64,000 bases of DNA from contig NC_081298.1 in NCBI RefSeq assembly GCF_030435805.1, positions 25,284,501 through 25,348,500 on the forward strand. The letters run 5' to 3'. This DNA comes from Mustela lutreola (Eukaryota; Chordata; Mammalia; Carnivora; Mustelidae). Positions 1 through 13,500 of this stretch are shown here, one piece after another (positions within the stretch are counted from its first letter, which is position 1; every line of letters begins with the position of its first letter). Below the pieces are notes generated by a model that made no database searches, had not been told where the DNA came from, and worked only from the letters and a program-made list of their open reading frames with translations. The position numbers and the translations under genes were made by a program.

Positions 1-624
1 TAAGCAGGGCATCATAGCTGGAAAAACATCAGTGGGTCCCTCTTGGAGGATCTGAATAACATGCAGATGTTGGGCATGTGGGACCTTGGCTAAACTTCCT
101 GTCCTATGCGTGTCTTGTTGAGTGAATAGAATCTTTTTTTTGATCCCAGGAGAAACAGAAAGAAGTTGTAAGGTCTCACCCTGGGCAGTGGTGACTGAAC
201 TTCCCCTGGGCCCACAACTTCTCACCACAGATAGTGATTTCAGAAGGGTCGGGAAGGCCCCCATCCCCCATCCCCCATCCAGCCTGCAGGGGGTTGTGTA
301 CAAAGCCAGACACCAAAGGGCTGTGCCCACCCTAGGGCACAGATCACAGGTTGACGGAAGCTGCCGAACGTGGCCTGGCATGATATCTGACGAGGACTAA
401 AGGGTTGGCGAGCCCTTTGCCCCAGTGTCTCTGGACTTCCTAAATTTTCCATCTCGTAACAGCTAACAATTCATGGCATGGTCTCAGCAGGAAGAGCGGA
501 CACTCCCAGGCCTGGCTAAGCCTGTGACCCCACTGCTGGTACTGGCGGGGAGGGAGGACAAGAGGTAGTCCTGCCTCCCCAAGCCCAGCCTTCCCCTGAG
601 GGTGGAGAAAACCCAAAGACGCAC

Positions 625-3600
625 CTCGTAGACGAAGACCTCAGAGTTGACATAGCGAAGGTTGACGACCTTGGGGAGGGCAATCCCCATGCCCAGGAGA
701 GCTGCAGGAGGGGAAGGAGAAACTGAGCTCAACCCACCAGGAGCCCCGCTGGGAGCCAGCCCCATGTGAGGTCCTCGTGTGCACTGTGACACAGAGCCCC
801 CCATGTGGCCAGGGAGGGGGGGTCATCATTATTATACTCACTCTACAGAAGGGAAACCTGAGGTTTAGGGAGGAGAAAAAACTGAAAAACTCCCACCCTC
901 TTCACCTCTGAGCCCGGGAGGTGGGAAGGTGCCCGGAAGGGAACGTGGGGCCATAGTGTGTCAGGAGGGGACCCCGGGGAACCACCAGCGTGGGGGGCAG
1001 GGCTCACCATTGAGGTGATTGAGCAGGGGCTTCTGGAACAGGGTGTCCATGAGCGGGCGCACTTGGTTTGTCTGTAGCCATGTCATCAGAAAATGCGGGG
1101 GCCATTGGCCCGCTCCAGTGAGGGGCCAGGAGAGATGGACAGATGGGCGACGCGTGATCACACAGACAGACACAGACAGACACACAAAAAGCAGAGACAC
1201 AGGTCGGGAGAGGAGAGCAGGTCACCCCTGTCCTGCCTTCAAGCAGAGTCCAGCTACCCCTTCTGGGAGGAGACAGAGGCCAGCACTGGCCTGACAGATG
1301 CCACACGGCCGACAGGTGGCTGGTAGACTGCCCAATGCCAGGTGCCCAGCCACCTTGCTAGTGCTGACCAATGGATGATGGACTGATGGTGGGTGGCCTT
1401 AGGGACTGAGAGGCTGGCCAGTGAAGGGCTGCTTGGTGGCTAAGGACCCAGCTGCATCACGTGGCCGAAGGAGCAGCTAGCCCCGTGGGACACTGGCTTG
1501 TCAGATTTACCAATACACTCCGAGATTCTTGGACTGACCAGTCATCACCCACCTGGCAGGGACAAGTTGGCCGACTGACCGACCCCACTGAGGAACCAAA
1601 GCTGACCGGCCGACTGACGGCTGACAGCCCATCTGATGGGTGAACCCTCGACTGACCACTGTTACCGAGCACCCTGGGAGGAAGCTTTATCATGGTGTGC
1701 TAGCACATGGCTTCAAGGCCTGTCCTACACAGGGAGGGGTCTCTGGAGATCCCAGCCCCACACTCACATCAATGAAGCCCACATTGGAGGAGGCCACGGT
1801 AAGCTGGATATCCCTGAAAACGAAACAGGAGGGTCAGGGCTGGGGCCTAGATCTCCCTTTTCACCACACCACACGTGCTGCCTCCCAGGCTCTTCTGACT
1901 GACGCTGTGACAGGTGACACTATGATGCGTGGCTGCAGGCCCACTGCACAGAGGAACACACTGAGGCTGCTGGACCCAGGAGGCCTTGCTTACCCCAGCA
2001 CAGATGTGGTCCCCTGAAGCTTCACATTGGACATGTAGAGCTGGAGGCTTAAGTTCACAACCTGGGCATGAAGGGAGAGCAAGGTCAGAGAACACAGAGG
2101 AGCCCTCAGGAGGCCACCGGCTCTCACCCTGACCAATTCAGGTGTTCAAGGAGCATCCGTATGTGCCAGTCCCTGCACACAGCACAATGTGAACGAGACA
2201 GACCAGGGCTCTGCCCTTGGGAACCCTCCCAGGCCAGGAGAGGAGATGAACAGTGACCAGAGTAACCAGACAGGGTCCTTAGGAGCGGGTGCCTGGAAGT
2301 GGTAGCATGGAGGGGGTGAGGGGCTAATGGGACCATCTTTCTCAGGGTGGTCCAAGAAGGCTGCCCTGAAAAAGGCCGCAACATTTAAGCTGAGATGGAA
2401 AGATGAAGAGAAGCTAGCCATGCCAAGGGCTAGGGGAAGAGTGTCCTAGGCGCAGGGTCCAACAGCACGTGCAAAGGGCCTGTGGCAGGAATGTCATGGC
2501 AGAGAGAAGGAACAGCAAGGACACCACTGTGGATAGAGCAGAGCAAGTGAGGAAAGTGGGGCAGGAAGTGAGATCTTGGGAGTCACAGCCAGCCCCACCA
2601 GCCCACCTCACTCACCACATTGAAGGAGAAGAGGGACCGGAAAGCCGAGTTGGAGGCCACAGCCTGGACCTCCACGAAGGGCTGCAGCTGAATTGTGGCA
2701 TTGGTGGTATGAAGTGTGGCCACGGGTGTGGCACCCAGCCGCACCTTGAGTGCCACGGGCATGGGCTCAGGGAACTGGCGGGCCACCTGGGGGAATGGAG
2801 GAGGAGAGAGGGAGGAGTGCACCTAGGGGCAAAGTCTGGGTGGCTCTCTGTGCATCGTGCCTCAGACGCTGATCAAGCCACCGATCATACGCGACTGGGC
2901 CACAGAGGTGTGTCCCCCTCAGGCCCCTGCCCTCAGGGGCACCCAGCCTGAGCGGGGTGGCAGGCATGAAGACGGGCACAGCCTGTGTGATCTGTGCCAG
3001 GAGGGACAGTAGCTCAGGGGCTGTGGGAGCTCAAAGAGGCTCCTGGACCAGACTGGGGGTTGGGTCCTCCCCTAGGAAGCCTTCAGTGGGCTTGGTCTTG
3101 AAGATGGAGAAAGAGAAAGAGAAGCAGAAAGGGCCCTTCAGGCAGACGGCAGCGCTTGGACAAAGGCACAGAAAGAGGGGAATGGCGGGGGTGAGGGGGA
3201 GCATCCCTGGGGTGGGGAAGGCACAGAGGTAAGGACAGAAGCTGAAGCCCACGGGGGACAGATCCCAGCCAGCGCAGGCCCCCAGTCAGAGAACCTCCCA
3301 CCCCAGTCCCGGGTCTCAGTCCCTGAAATGACTAAAAATGTCACCAACCTCAGGGATGAGCTGGCCCAGAACGGACGTGTTCAGCAGATTGTCCTCCGAC
3401 TTCTGAAATCAGCCCCCACGTCCCGACAGGGTTTAGGGCAGCCACTCCTCAAGCTCAAACATCTCTTGCCTCCCCTCGGCCCCCTTTCCACCTTTTCAAC
3501 AGCCACCCTGTGTCCCCAGAACTCGGGCAACCCCACCCACAGATCTGGGCTGGGCCACAGGGCACGCCTGTCCCCCGCGCTCGGGGCAGTGGGTCCGACC

Positions 3601-4530
3601 CTCACCAGCTGCCCCGTGATGTCCAGGTTGAGGGCACCAGCCTTCTGCAGCAGCAGGAGGGCAGAGTCGAAGAGGTCCTGGGAGAGGCCCACGGTTGCCA
3701 TGGCACCAGTGGCCCCCACATGAGTGGGCAGCACAAAGTGGGTGGCTTCCACGGGCAGGACGATGGGCTTACCCAGGAGGAAGAGAATGGCCTGTGGGGC
3801 GGTGAGTGGCGAAAGGGAGAGAAGCGGTCGCCTCAGTAGGGTGACAGTTCCGTCCCCAACCCTGGGCTCTCAGACGCCCCCCACCCGACTGGCCTCACAC
3901 CCGTGTCCGCCTCTAAATGCCATTCCACCTCCTGTCCCTTCAACACCCCTGCTCCTCTAGGAATGTCCCAGGACCCCAAGGACTCCAGAGGCAACAAGCC
4001 CCCCACCAACTCTGGGCAGACAAGGCAGCACTTACACAGACGTCCAAGGAAATGTAGTCCTCAGTGACAGTGGGTGCATTGATCATGGAGTAGCGGATCT
4101 GGGACTCCGGACCCACAGGGGTGAGGCCTCAATAAGAGCAGGTTAAAAAGAAAAGATGGTACACTTAGCCTTCTCCACCAAAGCCTCACTGATCCAGAAA
4201 ACTCCATTATCGGACAACTTTGGTTAGCCAGACCCAGGCCAAGGAACAGAAAAGGAAAAAAAGGCCTCTGAGTAAGGGACCTTCAGTTGCAAAACTCACA
4301 CACCCAGGAATCAGCCACTCGGTGCCTACGGACTCTTGTTAAGACAGTACTAACAGTTAGGGTTTTTGTTTTCCTAATCAGTGGAAGATGAGAGACACGG
4401 AATTAGAAGGAAGGAAAAAAGCAAGAAGGACCCACAGAAAAAGAATGGCGCTCACACGTATGCAGGCCTGGACATTTGACCAACACTGTCCCATTCAGTC
4501 ATCACCGTGATCCTGTAAGATTAGGGGCCC

Positions 4531-4577
<47 letters not shown>

Positions 4578-7500
4578 GTGCGCACGCGCACGCACACTTT
4601 GATGAGTTCAGTTGTGCCCAGGGTCATGTATCTGGTCTCCTTGGCTGTAAAACCACATTCTCTCTCCACCTAATCACACAGTCCTCCTACAGAAACCCAA
4701 AGTCACGCACCCCTGGAGCCATGCAGTGCAGAAGCACGGAGCAGGGGCTCCCCAAGACACCCTCAGGGAGCCCTTCGGGGAGGCACAGAAGAGAGTCCAG
4801 TTCCTATAGGGCAAGTTTCCCCCAAAGCTCAGCATATTTTTTTTTTTAAGATTTTATTTATCCATTTGACAGACAGAGATCACAAGGAGGCAGAGAGGCA
4901 GGCAGAGAGAGAAAGGTGGAAGCAGGCTCCCCACTGAACAGAGAGCCGGACGCGGGGCTCCATCCCAGGACCCCTGAGATCATGCCCTGAGCCAAAGGCA
5001 GAGACTTAACCCACTGAGCCACCCAGGTACCTCGCTCAACATATTCTGATTGGGAAGGTTGCAAAGGACAAGTGCCTTGTGGGAACCATATCCCTGGAAG
5101 CGGTGAGGCTAGCCAGTGTGGCAGATGAAGGCTCAGCCCCATGGTCAGGAAAGCCCAGCTTTTCCAAATGACCAAGGGTGTGTGCATGCACACACACACA
5201 TCAGATTTCTGCTGGATTTTCTATGTCTCTTCTGGATTTAATTTTATCTCCTCTAATGTTTTGGTAATTTCTTGTGATAAAAGCAATACACTATGATTCA
5301 TTTCTACAGCTCAGTAGGCTGTCAAAGATTGGGGTGGTGGCAGCAGGGGACAGCTCAGAGGGACTTGAGGGGCTGGTGAGATGTTCTGTATCTCGAGTTT
5401 GGTGGTGGTCCCATAACTGTGACTCAGAGGACAGGACATGAAAAAGAATACAGGACTCCGTGTTTTTAAAATGAATAAAAACATGAAAAATTTAAAAATA
5501 ATACATATTCACTGTGAACATATAGACATTTTTTGAAGGATGGAAAAAAAATATAGCCCAAAATCTCAAATTTATTTTTTTCAGTATTTTCTTCCGCAGA
5601 GACAAAGGGCCTCCCGTCTGTACCTCCCTCAGTAAAGCTGCAATGAAGCTGGGTGTCGCTTCGGGTCCTTCTCTGTTTTCTTTACAGAGTGCCATTATAG
5701 CTTAGTTAAGGGCACAGCTCTCAAGGCGGACTGCCTCAGTTTCTTCATCTGTAAAATGGCGCTAATGACACTATAGGAAATACTGGCGCTCATTATACTG
5801 TATTTTGCCAGGCATGTTGCTAGGTGATTGAATGGCCTTTTAAGTTGTGCTTTTTAGTGACTTCTGCCAGCCCACACTCTAGGTACCCATAACTCATATA
5901 TACAATCCCTGAGGCCTGAAAGCCTAGATTTCCTTTACTAGATTGTTTTCAGTTCCTCAAAGAAAAGAGTAAGAGCCGGTCTTTGCTGGGAACCCAGTTA
6001 CAAGACGTCCTGATGGAGATCGCCACACTGAGGAAGAAGGGAGGGACAAATGTTTATTGAGCCTGTTGTCCTCCAGGCCCTTCACCTGGCTGTCTGGTAG
6101 CAGCACATGGGAGAAATGGGAATTCTGAGCCCATTTTTTTTGGATTGAAATAGGCTCAGAGAGATGGAGTGACTTCACTAAGATCACACAGCAATGGAGC
6201 CACAAGGCCAGAATTTAACTTTATATCCTCCGATTCCAGATCCTTTCTCCTTGCCCTCTTGGTGCCTCCTGTTAAGGTAATAGACAGGTTGTGGCACTGA
6301 GGGGAGTGGGTATCATGAAGGAATGTTCCCTGAGGGGACTGTGAGGTGGGCCATGAAATGTGGGCAGGGCAGTGGCTGGACATGAGAGCAGGAGAAAACC
6401 AGCGCAAGTCTGTCAGTGGGTGACTCTCACACCACACTGAGGATTTTAGGCTCAGAGCCTGCAACTCCCCATCTATTAATCAGGGATACTGATGCCATCT
6501 CATGGGACTGTTGTTAGAAGTTGGCACAAGAAAGCCAAAGCTAGCTTGATGTGAAAAGATTCACTACAGAACCCAACACAGATAAATGTGGACGCTGCCG
6601 GCCGTCCCTCCCAGCTGAAGAGCAGCATGGCCCCTGCCTCCTGTCCCCACACACCCATTCCCGTGCACCTGTCCCACGCTGTATCACCGTCAGATGTAAA
6701 TTCCTGGCACAAAGGAAAACCGACCAATTGCCAAGTGCAGCTCACAGCAGTCGATAGCTCTGGAGTTTCCAAAATCAGTGATGGTGACCCAGGGAAAGTG
6801 CTAGAATCCCAGGCAAAGCCGTCAGATAGAAGAAAGTGTGGTTCAAACAGGAGCATCTTCAGATAGGTGTGTGGGGAAACAGGAAAGCCTGGATTCTACT
6901 CAGAGCTCCCCGAGCACATGTTACCTCCCAAATCAACAAAGAAAGCATTTTTGGCTGGTTTGGGGACAGGCAGGGGGTCACCAGTGTCGTTGTTAATGTT
7001 GATGAGTACTACTGAAAAGAAGACAAGGCTGTGGTATATGTATACAATAGAACACTATGCAGCCATCAAAAGAAATGAAATCCTGCCATTGGCAATGACA
7101 TGGATGGAACTAGAGGGTATTATGCTGAGCGACATAAGTCAATCAGAGAAAGACAATTGTCATACGATCTCTCTTATATGAGGAATTTGAGAGGTAGGGT
7201 GGTGGGTCATGGGGGTAGGGAAAGAAAAAATGAAACAAGATGGGATCGGGAGGGAGACAAACCATAAGAGACTCTTAATCTCATAAAACAAACTGAAGGT
7301 TGCTGGGGGGAGGAGGGGAGGGAGAGGGTGGTTGGGTTACGGACATTGGGGAGGGTTATGTGCTACGGTGAGTGCTGTGAAGTGTGTAAGCGTGATGATT
7401 CACAGACCTGTACCTCTGGGGCAAATAATACACTATATGTTAATACAAATACATAAAAAATAAAAAGAAGAAGATGAGGCTGGCCTGCTTTCGTAGCTTT

Positions 7501-10500
7501 TAGCTTCATATTGTGAGATGAAGTCCTGATCGAGCCTTGTTTAGGCCACCACCAAGGCCACGCTTCTGTGTGGACCGTGTGTGGTAGCTATGAACCTGGG
7601 GACCCAGCCTGCAGCCGGGGAGGAAGGCATGGGCGGTGGTAGGGAGGCGACTGATGAGTAGTGCGGGTTGGCCCAAGTATAGCCCAGCTCCTGCCCATCA
7701 GGGAGGACACAGGCACAGACCCCTTAGTTTCCAAGAGCCCCTCGGGGGGAGTGAGCCCCAGTTGCACACCACAGTGCCTGCTTCCAAGCACACCCTCCTT
7801 CTCTGTGCTGCTGGGTGCCTTCCCCACCCGAGTCCCGAGGACCCGCCGCATCCGAGCCTCTTACGTCCACATTTTGTCTCGGGGTCTCCTTGTGGGGGGA
7901 TTAGCCTACAGGGCTTTCTCCTAGTATATGCCTCATCCCTCGTCCGCCTTGGATAGGAAGATCCCCGGGAAGACCAGAGGCCGACTACTAGCCTGACAGC
8001 AGGTGGAGAGGAGGGAGAGGCTTGCCTCTGGGTGGGGGGCGTGGCCCCTGAGAAGGGGAGTGGGGGCGGGGACACTTGCAAGTAGATGAGCCTGAGTTCT
8101 GCTGAGCACACACTGAGTCAGAGGAGCCCATGAGACCTCCAGGAGAAGGGGTACAGCAGGAAATGGAATGTGAGAGCCTGAGCCCCAGAGTGCAGGGGGA
8201 GAGCCCGCCAGACACTGTGGGAGATGTGGGAGCAAAGTCAGGGGAGGATGGGGTCTCTGAGTCTCCAGGCAGGGGAGGAGAGAGCTGCAAATGGAATGAA
8301 CTACACACACACAGACACACAGACACACACACGCTTGCACACTTGCACGCACACACTAAACATTGGAAGACTCGATTCAAGAATTCGGAAATTCCTTGAG
8401 TTCATCAAGAATTGTTCAGTCATCTTATGATTGCTCTCCCAGAGGTCAACCCTGACTAGGGGGGATCTTTGAAGAGTCTTGGGGGTCCCAGCAGGGCTCA
8501 GGGGCCCCAGTCTCCCCTCCCCTCCGGCTCCCAGGTCTTACCAATTAAAGTTCCCAGGTGGACGTTAAGGCCTTGCACCAGGTTAGAGACGCTCAGGCAC
8601 AGCTGGGGCAAGACAGAAGGGGAGGCTGGTGAGGAAGGCTCTGGGGCTGGCGGGGTGAGGCCGGGAGAGTCTAGGGTCCTAGTCCTAGGCCTGGCATCTC
8701 TCCCTTCCTCCACCATCTAGCCAGCATCTTCCAGCACCTCTCCTGGGCCCTGAGAATTCAGAGAAGCTAGGGCCCATGGGCATGCAGAAAAGAACAGGAG
8801 CAGGGGGCCACACCCAAGGGGGTCACAGCTGGGCCAGGACAACTGAGGCAGGGAGCCTGCTGCACTGGGACCCAGAGGGCCAGCGGAGGGGAAGTGCTAC
8901 AGGCAGGGAAGGCAGGCGGTGGTCAGTGAGCAAGACTGGAGTTCTCCCGGGTACGGTGGGCAGCCTGAGAAGAATATTAAGCTGGGGTCAGTATGATCGA
9001 AGGTGGGACTTCAAGAGGAGTGACTACAAGGCCAAGGGTGGTCACAGCCCAGTGTAGGCAGAACTGAGGAGGCTGGGCCAGGGGAGGCCAGGCAGCAGAG
9101 GAGAGGGCCAGGTCAGGCTGAGCTGCCTTCAACCCTCCGGCCTCAGTCTTCTCATCTGCAGGATGGGAATGCTGGGGCCCACCCCGATGGGTATGGGACA
9201 GCATCAGGTGGGTGGATCTGAGGCTGTAGGGACCGAATCAGCAGATGGGGTGGGGTGGGAAGGGGCAGAGATGAACAAGCGGCTCCCCAACTTCCCCCAG
9301 CAGTGGGACCCTAGCCCGAGGGGCACCATCTCTCACTCTGCCAAACTGTTCTAAACTCCTCCCAGATGTTAATGTGCCCCACCTCTCAACCACTCCAGGT
9401 TGGGGGGGGGGGGGCATGCCCAGGAAGGGAAGTTTACTCTCTGCAGCACAGGTGTGGAATTGGGGGTGGAGGGAGGTTCGGTGACTCGTCCAAATGTCCC
9501 AGCTGGGAAGGTGTGGAGCAGGATTCAAAACCAAGCCACCCCCGGCTCCAGTGCCCACGCTCTTGTCCACTTTCATTTTGTCTCTTTCAGGGGCCATGGG
9601 GCCCCTGAAAGCACTGCCTCCCCCCCAGCCTCCAGCATGAGACTGGGGCTGGCCCAGAGCCTGAGCCTCCCTCCGCTGCAGTGCTCCCCCCAACCCCGAA
9701 CCTGACCTTATTTGGGCCTCTTCATCACTGCCCTGGACCCTCACCCCAGCCTCTCTCTACCCTCATGGGACAACGGAGAAACAGGGCACCTGGGTGGCTC
9801 AGTCGGCTAAGCATCTGACTTCAGCTCAGGTCGCATTCTGAGGGTCCTGGGATGAAGCCCTGCATCATCAGGTTCCCTGCTCAGTGGGCGGGGGAGGGGG
9901 GCTCTGCTTGTTCCTTTCTTTCTGCCCCTCCCCTTGCTTCTGTTGTTTCTTTCTCAAATAAATAAATTAGATCTTTCTTAAAAAAATTTAAAAAGCAGTA
10001 AGAATCGCAACCTCTCCCATGGCTACAATCCCCCGTTCATCCACCACATCTTTTGAGGTTAGAAGGTCCTCCGTCCCAGGAGAGCTGGTCCTTTACCTTA
10101 TTCCGCAGCACAGTTGTGATGTGCTTCTGCACCGGCACCAGCAGCCCCAGCGCCACACTGAGAGAGAGAGAGAACGAGAGAGAGGAGGTGTTCCTAAGCT
10201 CCGGGTCACGCATTCAGGCCCATTTCTCTTGGCAGAGCCACCGTCGGAGACAGAAGTGTCTTCTCCCCTAAGCCAGGGGGCCAGGAGCCCCATTCCACAC
10301 CTTGCCAAGTGCCAGACACAGTACCAGCACCACTATCCCCACAGATGAGGAAGCCGAGCCTCAAAGAAGAGGTTACTGGTTTTGGGACTTGGAAGTGGCC
10401 AAAAGTGATGATGAGGCCAGGCTTAGGAGAGACAGAGAAGATGTTGCAAAGGCCAGACTCAGCCACATTCCCGGCCGGAGGGCTTCATGGCCGCTCTGAG

Positions 10501-13500
10501 CCCGGTAAGCTACGGTGCTCCCTGCTTAGGCTCCAGTTCTCTGTGACACACCCAGTAAAGCCCCTTCCTGATTCTGCACCTCAGTTTCCCCTCTGAACAA
10601 TGGGAGATGCATGTGAGTGGTTTCTCAGCAGGGATCCATAGCAAACCACGGTTCCTTGGGGTTCCTTGAAGTTTTTATTTAAATTTCAGTTAATTAAGCA
10701 TCTGTTTCTTGGTTTGCCTCTCTCTCTCTCTCTCTCTCTTTTTTCCCCTTTGTGCCTCTGTTTTGTTTTTTAAATTCGACATATGAGTGAAATCATATAC
10801 TATTCATCTTTCTCTGACTGATTTATCTCTTTTAGCATTATACTCTCGAGCTCCAACCGTGTCATTGCAAATGATAAGATTTCATCCTTTTTTATGGCTG
10901 AGTAAATTTCCATTGTGTGTGTGTGTGTATGACTGTGTGTATCACCATTGAATTATCCATTCATAAGTGTTGATCCAAGCTGCAGCCCAAGCTCCCTGAC
11001 TGTGCCTCAGAGGAGGTGGGGAGACGGCAGCTGAGTTTTTAATGCCGTTAACTTCTGGGCTTCCCTTTCCATGAGCAGCCGCTGCCCATGAGGATGGAGA
11101 GGGCCACAGGACATGAGCATGGGGGGATTGATGCCCAGCCCCCTCTGGGGGAAAGGCCAGCTCCAAATGCCCACCTAGCTGACGTGTGAAAGGAGGCGAG
11201 TCAGGCTACCGGGTCTCAAACGCGCTCCACCGTTCGCCAGTGGTATAAACTTAGGCAAGTCACTTACCTATTCTGTGCCTCCATTTGTAAAATGGAGGGA
11301 ATCCTTACGTCTTCCTGGCTGAGCTACTGTGGTGTAGCAAAGGGCTTAGAACCTGCTCTGCACACAACAAACAGGGGCTCCAGAGGTGGGAGCCACGGAT
11401 TTGACTCACAGTGAAATTGACAGGTTGACGGGTCCCAGCCCCCTGGACCTCAGAATCCCCATCCCTGCAGGGAGGGACAGCCCCTGAGGCCCGCAGTGGC
11501 CGCATCAGGCCAGCATCCTCCCTGAGTACTACGGCAATGGCTGGTGCGCCACGGGCTGCTGGGTGGGGGCGGGGCACTGGGGGTGCGGGAGAGGGGACAA
11601 GTCCCTCTCCTTCCCTGAGCCTCAGTGTCCTCAACCATAAAACAGGTGTGATCCTGGGGATCTCTCAGGCCCCTCGTGGCACCTGGGTGAAGGCTGGAGT
11701 AGGAAGCTCAAGAAATGGCACCACAGCCTTGGGGATGGACCCTGCAGCCCAGCCCCACCAGGCACTCACCCGGCGCTGCCCTCAAACACAGGGGCGTTGT
11801 TGAAGAGTGGGAAGCAGGCAGAGATGCTGACCACGGGGGTCCCGATGGAGCCTTGGGCTACGCGGGCATCAGCCAGCAGTACCACAGGCAGCGTCATTTC
11901 CAGGGGCTCGGGGACTCTGCGGGACACCCATTCCTGAGCCCCAGAGGCATCACCCAGCACAGCCCACCCTGAAAACTCCGCCCCCCAGTCCTCTCCCCCA
12001 GTCTGGGCCTGCCCTCCACTTGACACAGGCAAGACCCCCACTCAGCATGACATGGCCTCCCCGGGGGCAGGCTCAGGGACCTCCAAACTCCACTCAAGGT
12101 GACGGACATTGCAGCAGATGGGTGTGAACTCTGGCTCCCAAAACCCTCTCCCTGTGACACCCTGGGCCGGCCACTTCCCATCCTGAGTCTCAGTTTCCTC
12201 TTCTGTCGAATGAACATGAGAGTGATGGCCCCTCTCTCTCAGCTGTGCTGAGCTTGCTATGAGGTAGCCTCGTGAGTGGAGCCTGGCCCCCAGCCAGCGC
12301 TCACACAATGGCGTGTCAGCACAGACGAGTTCAAATCGAAGAGATCCCTTTGGAGGCCCAGGCGATCTTTTGGAAATCAGACACATACAAAGTGACTGGG
12401 ACACAGGAATAATTCTAATAACGACATTTACTGAGCACAGACTCTGTGGCTCGCACTGTGGAAGGGGGGTTGTGATTTTAACTACAGCATGGAGCCATTC
12501 CCTGTGTTCCCCAGCACCGTGCTGCGGTTCCCTCCCACTTCACAGAGCGGGAGACTGAGGTCCGCAGGGGTGAACACTGAGGGCTGCAGGGGTGAACCCG
12601 CTGCCCAGCACGGCTGCAGAGCAGGGCCTAGGATCTTGAATTCTCACTGTCTCATGCCTCCACGGGAGGGGGGGACAGAGCACCAGACAAGGAGTGGAAG
12701 GCTTGAGTATAGGACCTGGGAGTTGCTCGTCCCTCTCCCCTCACTCTGTCCCTTGGAGCTTCCCTGAAAATCCCTCTGCCCAACCCACCAGGAGATTCAC
12801 TCACCGGAAGACCTTGAAAGTAAAATTGGCTGCCACCAACATGCGTACCCCAAAATTGGCAATGAATTTCAGGTCGAATTGGGACACACGGACATTCGAA
12901 ATCTGGATCCTACAGGGTGGACACGTGGCTCCCATTAAACCTTGAAATCAACTCCAAGGTGGCTGTTACAAGCCATATCCCCACTGTTGAGGTTGCAAGG
13001 AGGAACTCTGACTATTGGAACCGTGGGATGAGGAAAAGGTAGTGAGTTCTCCACCGTAGGGGGCATGTAAGTCCTGTGGTTGTTGGACAACCAGTTGGCA
13101 GGGAAAGGGTGCAGAGAGGATTCCCACCCTGATACAGGGATGGTGCGAGATGAGTCTTGGAGGGATTTTAGTTTCTGACAGAGTTTGGGAAAGCTTGGAA
13201 GGTGGGATCCATGGAAGACAGAAATCCCCTTTGCAGCATTCTCGTCAACAGCTTCAGCTGGCAGCCCTCCAGGGACGGGAAACTCATTCCTTTCAAAGCT
13301 GCCTATGCTGATTGCTAAGTACTTTCTAAGTAACTTTTCCTTTTTTTCCTAAATGAGTCATCTTTTCCCCTATACCATAGGTGGGGGTGGGAACTGACAT
13401 GACAAAATGATATAAATTTGAAAAGTCACATCAGAACTCCACCCTCCAGGCGCCTGGATGGCTCAGTGGGTTAAGCCTCTGCCTTCGGCTCAGGTCATGA

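Noticed and set aside
484-600. Possible last exon of BPIFB2 (reading containing SSG, as in human ISSG)
   Set aside because: The rest does not match the expected GYVV...GLFYQS-type ending; the short match looks accidental. The true last exon is probably outside the window.
1380-1640. Repeated CTGACC/GACTGA words as a minisatellite
   Set aside because: Spacing is irregular and no stable unit length could be found.
6867-7181. 104-codon plus-strand frame resembling a protein
   Set aside because: Its second half is the ORF2 tail of a truncated L1; the first half is unrelated intron.
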